Assembly: GCA_044233495.1 (NCBI GenBank)
Contig: JBIIJX010000113.1
Coordinates: 1 to 8,068, forward strand
Direction of reading: 5' to 3'
DNA length: 8,068 bases
Origin: UBA10649 sp044233495
GTDB taxonomy: Bacteria; Actinomycetota; Actinomycetes; S36-B12
Shown here: positions 1 through 6,826 of the stretch, one piece after another
Layout of the letters: every line of letters begins with the position of its first letter
How positions within the stretch are numbered: the first letter of the stretch is position 1
Made by a program: the position numbers and the translations under genes
The notes under the pieces: model-generated
What the model was told of the DNA's origin: nothing
What the model saw: the letters and a program-made list of their open reading frames with translations, nothing else
The model's database searches: none

Positions 1-642
1 AAGGAGACGAGAGCGGACCGGCGCCCGGGCGGGTACCGCGAGGTGCTGCGCGATCGCGCCGCAGTGCGTCTGGCCCTGGGGGCAGTGCTGCTCGTCACCT
101 TCGGCTACGGCTCGCTCGAGGTGGGGCTCCCCGTCTACATCACCGAGGTCGCCGGCCTGGACCTGTCGCTCGTCGCGGTGGCGTACGCCGTCAATGCCGG
201 CTCGATCGTGATCGGCCAGCTGTTCGTCCTGTCCATGATCCAGGGGCGATCACGCAGCCTGCTGGCCGGTCTCGTCGGAGTGCTGTGGGCCGTCTCCTGG
301 CTGGCGATCGGTGCAGCCGCGATCGTGCCGATGTCGGCGGCTGCCGTCGTCATCATCGTGGGGGTCCTGATCTTCGCGTTCGGTGAGACCATCTACTCGC
401 CGGTGGCACCGGCCATCACCAACGACCTCGCGCCCGATCACCTGCGCGGTCGCTACAACGCCATGGTGAGCTGGACGTGGGCGGTCTCGGGTGTTGTCGG
501 TCCGGGCCTCGCCGGCGTCCTCCTCGGTGCCGGCCTTGCAGGTGCCTGGCTCGTCGTGGTCATCGTCGGGCTGCTCGCCGGATCGGTGCTGCTCGCCAGC
601 CTGCGGCGGTTCCTGACCCCCGCGCAGGATGGCCGCGCCTAG
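1..642 (+). CDS. MFS transporter, C-terminal half (5' end outside window)
   Basis: The frame is open from base 1 to a TAG at 640-642, giving 213 visible residues. They begin with a basic stretch (KETRADRRPGGYREVLRDR) typical of the cytoplasmic loop joining the two halves of a major facilitator protein. About six hydrophobic segments follow, matching TM7-TM12. The segment GETIYSPVAPAITNDLAP followed by LRGRYNAM and a Gly-rich helix resembles the TM10-TM11 region of drug-efflux-type MFS proteins. A GTG at 43 could be read as a start, but it would leave only half a transporter, and the upstream residues fit the central loop, so I treat the gene as truncated by the window edge. Substrate unknown; proton-coupled export is the usual role of this group. 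It is convergent with the minus-strand MFS gene, overlapping it by 4 bases, and the two sequences do not look like recent duplicates. Confidence 0.88.
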   Translation, partial: KETRADRRPGGYREVLRDRAAVRLALGAVLLVTFGYGSLEVGLPVYITEVAGLDLSLVAVAYAVNAGSIVIGQLFVLSMIQGRSRSLLAGLVGVLWAVSWLAIGAAAIVPMSAAAVVIIVGVLIFAFGETIYSPVAPAITNDLAPDHLRGRYNAMVSWTWAVSGVVGPGLAGVLLGAGLAGAWLVVVIVGLLAGSVLLASLRRFLTPAQDGRA

Positions 643-1895
643 TCGGATGGCGCCGGTGAGTCGGATGGCGCTCGTGCGTCGGCCGGCAGGACGGTCAGGC
701 TTCTCACCGAGCGCGAGAGAAGGGCACCCAGGATCGCGGCCAGCGAGATGACCGCTGCGATGAGGAACACGGTCGTCAGGCCCAGAAGGCCGACGAGCGG
801 GCCGGCCAGCGCGACGCCCAGCGGACCGAGCATCAGAGAGCCGAGCGCATCGTAGGAGCTGACCCTGGAGAGGGACTCCCGCGGCACGCGCGACTGCAGG
901 GCGGTCACCCAGACCACGTAGAAGAGTTCGATTGCGGTGCCGACGAGGAATGCACCGAAGGACACGACGGCGAGCGGCATCTCCAGGGCGAGGGTCACCT
1001 GCCAGACCGGGAGGGCGATGGTCACCAGCATGCCCACGAGGAGCGGACGCGTCAGATGGATCCGTACGGCCAGCACGCCACCCAGGAGGAGCCCGACGGC
1101 CTGCGCTGCGAGGACGATGGACCACCCTCGTGGTCCGCCGTAGGCCTCGTCTGCGAGCACCGGTCCGAGCACCTGTTCCGAGCCGTGCCAGGCCATGACG
1201 ATGAAGCTGAAGGCCACGACCACGACGACGACCCAGCGGAAGGAGGTGAAGACCCCCCAGCCGCTGACGATGTCGGCGAGCATCGACTCCCCGGAGTGAC
1301 GTCGCTGCGACAGGTGCCGCAAGGACCATACGAGCAGGCCGGCGATGACGAAACTGGCAGCGTCGACGGCCAGTGCAACTCCAGAACCGGCGAGGGCCAC
1401 GATGGCGCCACCGGTGCTCGCACCCAGGATGTAGCCGACGTTCTGAGCGATGGAGACGAGTGCATTTGCGGGCTGGAGTCGTTCCGCGGCGACGACATCC
1501 GGCGTGAGCGCGGCGAAGGCCGGGTACCAGAGTCCGTTGAGCGCGCCGACACCCAGGGCAAGGAAGGCCAGCACCGGGATGCTCGCCGTGCCCGTGATGA
1601 ACAGGACGGCCTGCGTGATCACGAGCACGCTGATGCTGATGTCCGCCGCACCGACGAGCCGCGCCGCACCGTAGCGATCCGCGAGCGCCCCCCCGAAGGG
1701 CAGGACGAGGAGCACCGCGACCGCGGTCGTCGCGAGGACGATGCTCAGCGAGGTCGCGGTCGCTCCGGGGATCGCCAGCACTCCGAAGGCAAGGGCGATC
1801 GGCTGCATGCCGTTGCCCACATTGCTGATGAAGCGCGAGGCGAAGAATCGACGGAAGCGCGGGTCTGCGATCAGCTCCCGGGTGGCGGACTGCAT
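639..1895 (-). CDS. MFS exporter, EntS/MefA-like (MFS_3 type)
   Basis: A 418-residue, 12-helix major facilitator protein, complete and of normal family length. Residues 68-76 (GGALADRYG) form the loop 2-3 motif A (GxLaDrxG). LNGLWYPAFAALTPDVV (about 119-135) and LQPANALVSIAQNVGYILG (about 140-158) are typical of the EntS/macrolide-efflux branch, whose members export siderophores, macrolides and similar small molecules by proton antiport in the cytoplasmic membrane. The ATG at 1895 shares one base with the TGA of the upstream ATPase (TGATG) and has only a distant GGAG, so translation is probably coupled. It is the last gene of the ABC importer operon. The tail (ADARAPSDSPAPSD) contains a duplicated APSD encoded by a short tandem repeat. 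The stop lies in a CTAG shared with the convergent gene. Family is secure; substrate is unknown. Confidence 0.92.
   Translation of the reverse strand: MQSATRELIADPRFRRFFASRFISNVGNGMQPIALAFGVLAIPGATATSLSIVLATTAVAVLLVLPFGGALADRYGAARLVGAADISISVLVITQAVLFITGTASIPVLAFLALGVGALNGLWYPAFAALTPDVVAAERLQPANALVSIAQNVGYILGASTGGAIVALAGSGVALAVDAASFVIAGLLVWSLRHLSQRRHSGESMLADIVSGWGVFTSFRWVVVVVVAFSFIVMAWHGSEQVLGPVLADEAYGGPRGWSIVLAAQAVGLLLGGVLAVRIHLTRPLLVGMLVTIALPVWQVTLALEMPLAVVSFGAFLVGTAIELFYVVWVTALQSRVPRESLSRVSSYDALGSLMLGPLGVALAGPLVGLLGLTTVFLIAAVISLAAILGALLSRSVRSLTVLPADARAPSDSPAPSD
641..671. repeat. Short tandem duplication at convergent gene ends (18-bp period)
   Basis: AGTCGGATGGCGC occurs at 641-653 and again at 659-671, 13 of 13 bases identical with an 18-bp period. 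On the minus strand the period equals six codons and encodes the repeated APSD of the exporter C-terminus. The first copy overlaps the plus-strand MFS stop codon. It looks like a slippage duplication that keeps the minus-strand frame. Confidence 0.8.
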
Positions 1896-2893
1896 CAGGG
1901 CGCGGCTCCGGCCGCTGCGGTCAGCGGAAAGTGGCAGGCGACCTGATGACCGCCCCCCAGATCACGCAGCACCGGCTTCTCGACGCGGCATCGGTCCTGC
2001 GCGATGTGACACCTGGTGTGGAAGGAGCAGCCGGGTGGTGGGTCGATGGGGCTCGGCGGATCACCGCGCAGCACGATGCGCTGACGTTCCGCCTGCGCGA
2101 CGGGGTCCGGCACGGGAATCGCCGACATGAGGGCGTACGTGTAGGGATGCAGCGGATGGGCGTACAGCTCCTCCCGACCGGCCACCTCGACGACCGTCCC
2201 CAGGTACATCACGGCCACGCGCTGCGCGATGTGGCGCACGACCGCGAGGTCGTGGGCGATGAACAGGTAGGAGAGCTGGAAGTCATCCTGGAGTGTGCTC
2301 AGCAGATTGAGGATCTGCGCCTGGATCGACACATCGAGGGCCGAGACCGGCTCGTCGCAGACGATCAGGCGCGGGCGCAGGGCGATGGCGCGGGCGATCC
2401 CGATGCGCTGGCGCTGGCCTCCCGAGAACTCGTTCGGGTAGCGGTTCACGTGCTCGGGATTGAGGCCCACGCGGTCCATGAGGTCCTGCACCGCAGCGCG
2501 GATGCCGCCGGGTGGATCGACCTTCTGGATCCGGAACGGCGCGGCGATGATCGACCCGACCGTCTGGCGCGGGTTCAGGGCGTTGAACGGGTCCTGGAAG
2601 ATCATCTGGGCCTCACGCCGCATCGGCCGCAGCTGGCGGCGGCTGAGCGAGGTGATGTCGGTGCCTTCGATCTCGACCCGGCCCGAGGTCACCGGCAGGA
2701 GTCGCAGGATCGCCCGTCCGGTCGTGGACTTGCCGCATCCGCTCTCGCCGACGAGCCCGAGGGTCTCGCCGGAGCCGATGCTCAGGCTCACTCCGTCGAC
2801 GGCCTTCACCTGGCCGATCGTCCGCGGGAAGACACCACGACTGCGCACCGGGAAGTGCACCCGCAGGTCGGTGACCCGCACGATCTCGGTCAC
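1895..2893 (-). CDS. Peptide/nickel-type ABC importer ATPase, DppF/OppF-like
   Basis: A 332-residue nucleotide-binding subunit that would power uptake through the DppB/DppC-type permeases from the cytoplasmic face. Visible motifs: Walker A GESGCGKS (49-56), Q-loop Q100, signature FSGGQRQR (156-163), Walker B IVCDEP with D180/E181, SALD D-loop, and H-loop H214. The C-terminal oligopeptide-transporter extension carries four cysteines, C289-x5-C295-x6-C302-x17-C320. I chose GTG at 2893 because it overlaps the upstream TGA as GTGA and starts directly at the conserved TEIVRVTDLRVHFPV. A longer in-frame start at 3013 adds 40 low-complexity residues that lie wholly inside the upstream gene. Shine-Dalgarno is weak, so translation is probably coupled to the DppD-type gene. 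F rather than D is inferred from order, the HFPV opening and the FSGGQRQR signature. The substrate could be di- or oligopeptides, metallophores or nickel complexes. Confidence 0.95.
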   Translation of the reverse strand: MTEIVRVTDLRVHFPVRSRGVFPRTIGQVKAVDGVSLSIGSGETLGLVGESGCGKSTTGRAILRLLPVTSGRVEIEGTDITSLSRRQLRPMRREAQMIFQDPFNALNPRQTVGSIIAAPFRIQKVDPPGGIRAAVQDLMDRVGLNPEHVNRYPNEFSGGQRQRIGIARAIALRPRLIVCDEPVSALDVSIQAQILNLLSTLQDDFQLSYLFIAHDLAVVRHIAQRVAVMYLGTVVEVAGREELYAHPLHPYTYALMSAIPVPDPVAQAERQRIVLRGDPPSPIDPPPGCSFHTRCHIAQDRCRVEKPVLRDLGGGHQVACHFPLTAAAGAAP

Positions 2894-3888
2894 GCGGCAC
2901 CGCCCGTGCCGTCGACCAGGTGGCAGCGCGCCGTGTGGCCCGGGCCGACCTCGTGCAGTGGGGGCTCCGACATCCGGCAGAGGTCGTCGGCCACGCGCGA
3001 CCGCTCCCTGCACCTGGGGTGGAACACGCAGCCGGTGGGCAGTCGGATGAGCGACGGAGGATTGCCGGGAATCGGATCGAGGCGCTCGGTGCGGTCCTCG
3101 TCGAGGCGCGGGACGGATGACAGCAGGCCCTGCGTGTACGGCATGGAGGTGCGGTAGTACACGTCGTCGGTGGATCCGTACTCGACGACACGGCCTCCGT
3201 ACAGCACGCAGACATGATCGGCCATCTCCGCGACGACTCCGAGGTCATGCGTGATGATGATCATGGTGGTGCCCGTCTGCTCCTGAAGTTCCATCATCAG
3301 GTCGATGATCTGCGCCTGCACCGTCACGTCGAGTGCGGTCGTCGGCTCGTCGGCGATGAGCAGCGCGGGACCGTTGATCAGGGCCATGGCGATCATCACG
3401 CGCTGCCTCATGCCACCGGAGAGCTGGTGGGGGTAGTCGTCGATCCGGCGCTCGGGTGCGGGGATTCCCACGCGACGCAGACCGTCGATCGCCAGCTCGC
3501 GGGCCTGGGACTTGCTCACCTTCTGGTGTACGCGCACGGCTTCGACGAGCTGGTCGCCGATCCGGAAGTAGGGGTGCAGGCTGGACAGCGGGTCCTGGAA
3601 GATCATGGACATGACGGACCCGCGCATGCGGCGCACATCGTCCGGATCGCACTCGAGCAGGTCGGTGCCGTCGAGGAGGACGTGACCTGAGATCTGGGCC
3701 GCACGCGGGTTGAGCAGGCCCATGACGGCCTGGGCGGTGACCGACTTCCCCGAGCCGGACTCCCCGACGATGGCCATCGTCTCGCCGGCCGCGACCGAGA
3801 AGCTGGCTCCGGCAACCGCGCGCACAATGCCGTCGTCGGTGGGGAAGTCCACGTGGAGATCCCGTACCTCGAGGAAGGCGCCCGTCAT
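2890..3888 (-). CDS. Peptide/nickel-type ABC importer ATPase, DppD/OppD-like
   Basis: A 332-residue ATPase, first of the two nucleotide-binding subunits. Motifs: Walker A GESGSGKS (42-49), Q-loop Q98 in IFQDP, signature LSGGMRQR (156-163), Walker B LLIADEP with D180/E181, TALDVTVQAQI after it, and H-loop H214. LSGGMRQRVMIAMAL and TALDVTVQAQI are characteristic of the D-type subunit. The C-terminal extension (about 245-325) has the oligopeptide-transporter cysteine set C287-x5-C293-x10-C304-x17-C322. In mycobacterial OppD and E. coli Dpp structures, as I recall, the matching cysteines hold a 4Fe-4S cluster. The ATG at 3888 overlaps the permease stop as ATGA, and its own TGA overlaps the next start as GTGA, so it is locked between neighbours by 4-base overlaps. 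Expected to pair with the DppF-type subunit as a heterodimer. Substrate cannot be fixed from the ATPase. Confidence 0.96.
   Translation of the reverse strand: MTGAFLEVRDLHVDFPTDDGIVRAVAGASFSVAAGETMAIVGESGSGKSVTAQAVMGLLNPRAAQISGHVLLDGTDLLECDPDDVRRMRGSVMSMIFQDPLSSLHPYFRIGDQLVEAVRVHQKVSKSQARELAIDGLRRVGIPAPERRIDDYPHQLSGGMRQRVMIAMALINGPALLIADEPTTALDVTVQAQIIDLMMELQEQTGTTMIIITHDLGVVAEMADHVCVLYGGRVVEYGSTDDVYYRTSMPYTQGLLSSVPRLDEDRTERLDPIPGNPPSLIRLPTGCVFHPRCRERSRVADDLCRMSEPPLHEVGPGHTARCHLVDGTGGAA
2895..2911 (-). promoter_or_regulatory. RNA hairpin directly upstream of the DppF-type start
   Basis: CGGCAC (2895-2900) and GTGCCG (2906-2911) form a perfect 6-bp stem with a 5-base loop. It sits inside the end of the DppD-type gene, one base before the GTG at 2893, where the ribosome would bind. 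No good Shine-Dalgarno is free here. This would favour initiation by ribosomes finishing the upstream gene, which would unwind the stem. The structure is read from sequence; the role is inferred. Confidence 0.45.
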
Positions 3889-4874
3889 GACACCCTCACC
3901 CGCGGGTCGATGTACGCGTAGAGGATGTCGACCACGAGATTGGCGATGATGACGAACGTTGCGGTGATCAGGGTGACGCCGACGAGGATCGACTGATCGG
4001 GGTTCGTCACGGACGAGATCGCCAGGCTGCCCAGGCCGGGCAGGCTGAAGATCGCCTCGAGGATGATCGCCCCGCCCAGCAGACCGGCCAGATCCAGACC
4101 CGCGGCCGTCACGATGGGAGTGAGTCCGGCACGAAGGGCATGCTTGCCGACCACCGTCCGCTCAGGAAGTCCCTTGGCGCGGGCGGTGCGGATGTAGTCG
4201 GAGCTGAGGGTCTCCAGCATTTGGCTGCGCGTGAGGCGGGTGTAGAACGCGGCGTAGAGGATCGCGAGCACCAGCCACGGCAGGATCATGGTCTGCAAGA
4301 ACTGGACCGGATCGTCCCAGGGATGCTCGTACCGCGGGAAGGGCAGGATCTGCCAGCGGATGATGACGAAGTAGATGACCACGAGGCCGAAGAAGAACGA
4401 CGGCAGGGAGTACCCGACCAACGCGATGCCCGTGATCGCCTTGTCCTGCCATCCGCCTCGGCGCAGTGCGCTGTAGATGCCGAGGAGCACGCCCCCGATC
4501 AGGAAGAGGACGAAGGCTCCCAGCGCCAGGAAGATCGTCGTGGGCAGCCGATCGAGGATGAGCTCCAGGACGGGCTCGGACTTCGTGAACGACCACCCGA
4601 GGCAGGGAGCCTCGCAGACGACGGCTCCCTCGCCCTCGCCGTAGGTGCGCCCGACGAATATCGCCGAGAGGAACAGCCAGTACTGCTCGAACACGGACTT
4701 GTCGAGTCCGAGCCGGATGCGATTGAGCTCGATGGTCTGGTCGGTGCAGATCTTCCCGCAGGTCAGCCGTGCGACGTCGGCCGGCAGCAGGCTGAACAGG
4801 ACGAAGACGGCGAAGCTGAGGAGAAGGAGGAGGAGCACCATGATGAGGACACGTCGAACGACGTATGCACCCAC
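3885..4874 (-). CDS. Peptide/nickel-type ABC importer permease, DppB/OppB-like
   Basis: A 329-residue inner permease subunit. An N-terminal helix (about 8-30) leads to a long extracytoplasmic region (about 31-105), then RLPTTIFLALGAFVLFLIGG and four further hydrophobic segments. The cytoplasmic EAA coupling loop is DYIRTARAKGLPERTV (226-241), which docks onto the ATPases, and LILDRLP plus SLPGLGSLAISSV are classic for the B-type subunit. The outer region has two CxxxC pairs, C39/C43 and C87/C91, absent as far as I recall from E. coli DppB but familiar in actinobacterial relatives. The start is GTG at 4874, supported by an ideal AGGAGG six bases upstream, and no other start keeps the helix intact. 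The stop overlaps the DppD-type ATG (ATGA). A stem-loop separates it from the binding-protein gene, so its expression may be tuned independently. Confidence 0.95.
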   Translation of the reverse strand: MGAYVVRRVLIMVLLLLLLSFAVFVLFSLLPADVARLTCGKICTDQTIELNRIRLGLDKSVFEQYWLFLSAIFVGRTYGEGEGAVVCEAPCLGWSFTKSEPVLELILDRLPTTIFLALGAFVLFLIGGVLLGIYSALRRGGWQDKAITGIALVGYSLPSFFFGLVVIYFVIIRWQILPFPRYEHPWDDPVQFLQTMILPWLVLAILYAAFYTRLTRSQMLETLSSDYIRTARAKGLPERTVVGKHALRAGLTPIVTAAGLDLAGLLGGAIILEAIFSLPGLGSLAISSVTNPDQSILVGVTLITATFVIIANLVVDILYAYIDPRVRVS

Positions 4875-4880
4875 GATGCC

Positions 4881-4886
4881 CCTCCT
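4881..4886 (-). promoter_or_regulatory. Shine-Dalgarno of the DppB-type gene
   Basis: The minus strand reads AGGAGG at 4886-4881, six bases before the GTG at 4874, which decides this non-ATG start. The wider purine run (GGGAGGAGGGG, 4889-4879) also resembles the first arm of the stem-loop at 4905-4939, so the second arm could mask it. Confidence 0.8.
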
Positions 4887-4904
4887 CCCGATCCGACAAG
4901 TGAT

Positions 4905-4939
4905 TCAGGGGGAGGATGTTTGGACCGCCCTCCCCCTGA
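4905..4939 (-). terminator. Perfect 11-bp stem-loop between binding-protein and permease genes (no U-tract)
   Basis: TCAGGGGGAGG (4905-4915) and CCTCCCCCTGA (4929-4939) are exact reverse complements with a 13-base loop. In transcript order the stem begins 9 bases after the TAG of the binding-protein gene. No T-run follows the stem on the minus strand, so it is not a standard intrinsic terminator. More likely it blocks 3' exonuclease decay or causes partial termination, giving more binding protein than membrane subunits, as intergenic hairpins do in other ABC operons (malE-malF is the known case). The structure is seen directly; the effect is inferred. Confidence 0.7.
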
Positions 4940-4948
4940 GAGCCGCCG

Positions 4949-6727
4949 CTACTGGACGGCGTACATGATCGGGTACGGGTAGGACCCGTAAGCCGACCAG
5001 CTGAAGATCGGGCCGACGTTCGTTCCGGCGAGGCGCTGGTCGCGCCCGAACCGGGTCGGAACGATCCACATCTTCTTCGCGGCCTCCTTGCTCAGCTCGT
5101 GCCAGAGTTCAGCCTGCTTCTGGCGGTCGAGCTCCTGCGAGGCGGTCTTCACCTTCGCGGCGAAGGCCTCGTCGTTCACGCGGGACAGGTTCCAGCCCTG
5201 CACGAACAGCGGAGGAAGCACCGTCGAGGCGTTCGGCCAGTCCGCACCCCAGCCACCGAGCATGACCTCATTGGGGTTGTCGAAGACGACGCCGTAGTAC
5301 TGGCCTCGCTCGATCGGGTTGGGCTTCACCGTGATGCCCGCACGGGCCAGCGACTCGACCCAGATTGCTGCGGCCTTATCGTTGTCCTCCGACTGGCCGT
5401 AGTCGAGCGTGATCGTGAGGTCGGATGCTCCGGCCTCGGCGAGCAGCTTCTTGGCCAGTTCGGGATCGCCGTTCGGCGGGATCGGGGCCCCGAGCAGGTC
5501 GTCCCACAGGCCCGTGGGTGCGTAGTCGATGCCGATGTTCGGCTTGACGGCTCCGTCTGCGTAGTCGCCGCCGAACGTGCCACCGGCATTGAGCAGGAGC
5601 GCCTCACGGTCGAGAGCGATGCCGATGGCCTGCCGCACCTTCTCGTCGGGCACCTTCTCGGTGTTGACTGCCGCGTAGATCGTGTAGGCATCGAAGGCAT
5701 CGATGCGTCGCGATTCGTACTGCGGATCCTCGAAGACGACCGGCAGGGATGCTGTGGTGAGGCTCTGCACCATGGCGTAGGCGTCCTCGCCCGAGCTCTG
5801 CATCACGCGCTGCTCGCCGACGGTCTCCTCGATGCCGAAGTTGACCACCCACGAATCCGGAAGCGCGAGACGGTAGGGATCGCTGTCCTTGTTCCAGTTC
5901 TCGTTCCGGACGAGGGTCAGGTTCCCGCCCGGACCCTTGGTGTACTCCTGGACCTTGTAGGGACCGTTGGACATCGGCTTGTTCGCGTACTCCTCACCCG
6001 TGACCATGCCGGCCGGCACGGGGCTGAAGCCCAGGGTGACCGTGTAGTTGAAGTCCGGCACCGGCTGGTTCAGCTTGAAGGTGATCGTCTTGTTGTCGTC
6101 CGAGCAGGTCACGGCCTTGTCGAACAGCTCCTGGCCCGTGCCGTCCACCGGTCCGAGGTACTGCGAGCTGCCGTCCTCGTTGGTGGGAATGTCGAGGTAC
6201 GTCACCGCGTAGACCGGGCCACCCTCGGCGAGACCGATGTCGAACTGTCGAGACGTGCCGTAGGCGACGTCGGCGCAGGTGACGGGCGCACCGTCCTCCC
6301 ACGTGATGCCGTCGCGCAGGGTGAAGCTCCACACCTTTCCGCCCTCGGACGGCGTGCCGGTGTCGGTCGCCATGTCGGGAACCAACGTCGTGCCCTCGGC
6401 ATCGCCCTCTGCCACCTGGTAGGCCGTCAGGCTGCGCTGGATCGTCGCGCCCAGGAAGGCGAGGTCCTCACCGGTGTAGACCACCTGCGGGTCGAGAGTC
6501 AGGAACTGCTCGGCCGAGCTGAGGATGGTCAGGGTGCCGCCGGCTTGACCCGCAGCACCTGCCTCCGCAGCCTCCTCAGCGGGTGCCGATTCGCCAGCGC
6601 CCTCCTGTGCGCCGGCTGCGGCGTCTTCGGAGTCGGCGCCTCCGCCTGATCCGCCGCACGCAGCCAGGATCAGGGAGGCGATGACAGCTGTCGCTGCAAC
6701 CGCCGCCCCTCGTCGGACTCTGATCAT
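4949..6727 (-). CDS. Peptide-binding lipoprotein of ABC importer, SBP family 5 (DppA/OppA-like)
   Basis: A 592-residue extracytoplasmic solute-binding protein that captures ligand and delivers it to the permeases. The signal peptide is RVRR, a hydrophobic stretch, then lipobox LAAC with Cys24 as the lipidated residue. Residues 25-64 are an Ala/Gly/Glu-rich tether that would span the cell wall. The family 5 domain starts at GGTLTIL (63-69): VWSFTLRDGITWEDGAPVT (132-150), SNGPYKV (253-259), VRQAIGIALDREAL (364-377) and GGWGADWPN (491-499) are family hallmarks. C151 and C208 may form a disulfide. The ATG at 6727 has GGAGGT six bases upstream. It lies between the two permease genes rather than at the operon head. 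Length and motifs do not distinguish dipeptide, oligopeptide, nickel or metallophore binding; no His-rich metal motif is evident. Confidence 0.96.
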   Translation of the reverse strand: MIRVRRGAAVAATAVIASLILAACGGSGGGADSEDAAAGAQEGAGESAPAEEAAEAGAAGQAGGTLTILSSAEQFLTLDPQVVYTGEDLAFLGATIQRSLTAYQVAEGDAEGTTLVPDMATDTGTPSEGGKVWSFTLRDGITWEDGAPVTCADVAYGTSRQFDIGLAEGGPVYAVTYLDIPTNEDGSSQYLGPVDGTGQELFDKAVTCSDDNKTITFKLNQPVPDFNYTVTLGFSPVPAGMVTGEEYANKPMSNGPYKVQEYTKGPGGNLTLVRNENWNKDSDPYRLALPDSWVVNFGIEETVGEQRVMQSSGEDAYAMVQSLTTASLPVVFEDPQYESRRIDAFDAYTIYAAVNTEKVPDEKVRQAIGIALDREALLLNAGGTFGGDYADGAVKPNIGIDYAPTGLWDDLLGAPIPPNGDPELAKKLLAEAGASDLTITLDYGQSEDNDKAAAIWVESLARAGITVKPNPIERGQYYGVVFDNPNEVMLGGWGADWPNASTVLPPLFVQGWNLSRVNDEAFAAKVKTASQELDRQKQAELWHELSKEAAKKMWIVPTRFGRDQRLAGTNVGPIFSWSAYGSYPYPIMYAVQ

Positions 6728-6826
6728 TGCCCTACCTCCACTCCTTCTTGGGTGGTGTCGTCAGACACCCTGCCTTCCGGCGCAACACCGATTGATGTGC
6801 GAGTACCGGGAAGTCATGAGTCGTGA
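6728..6826 (-). other. 99-bp gap between DppC-type and binding-protein genes
   Basis: Besides the Shine-Dalgarno, the only structure I see is a small hairpin, GGTGTC (6754-6759) with GACACC (6764-6769) and a 4-base loop, 26-41 bases before the ATG. It has no T-run. I found no convincing -35/-10 pair, so read-through from the DppC-type gene is the simplest reading, but a weak internal promoter cannot be excluded. Confidence 0.4.
6734..6739 (-). promoter_or_regulatory. Shine-Dalgarno of the binding-protein gene
   Basis: The minus strand reads GGAGGT at 6739-6734, six bases before the ATG at 6727. This strong site fixes the start and fits high translation of the binding protein. Confidence 0.8.

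Noticed and set aside
250..1329. Open minus-strand frame of 359 codons spanning the convergent MFS junction
   Set aside because: It reads the minus-strand exporter out of frame and then crosses antisense into the other MFS gene; both real frames show clear membrane-protein patterns.
2894..3013. N-terminal extension of the DppF-type ATPase from a start at 3013
   Set aside because: The added 40 residues are basic and low-complexity and lie inside the DppD-type gene; the GTGA overlap start at 2893 fits the family length and first conserved residues.
1931..3157. Open plus-strand frame of 408 codons across the two ATPase genes
   Set aside because: It is antisense to two genes with all ABC motifs intact and has a low-complexity, domain-free composition.
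4905..4939. Stem-loop as an ordinary intrinsic terminator ending the operon
   Set aside because: No U-tract follows it in the transcript, and the downstream permease and ATPases are needed for the same transporter, so full termination here is unlikely.
5099..6649. Open plus-strand frame of 516 codons antisense to the binding-protein gene
   Set aside because: The sense strand encodes an unmistakable lipoprotein over the whole span. The antisense product is rich in Arg, Val, Gly and Asp with no recognisable domain, as expected from GC-rich codons read backwards.
6754..6769. Small hairpin upstream of the binding-protein gene as a terminator or riboswitch
   Set aside because: The stem is only 6 bp with no T-run or larger fold, so it is recorded only as a minor structure within the gap.
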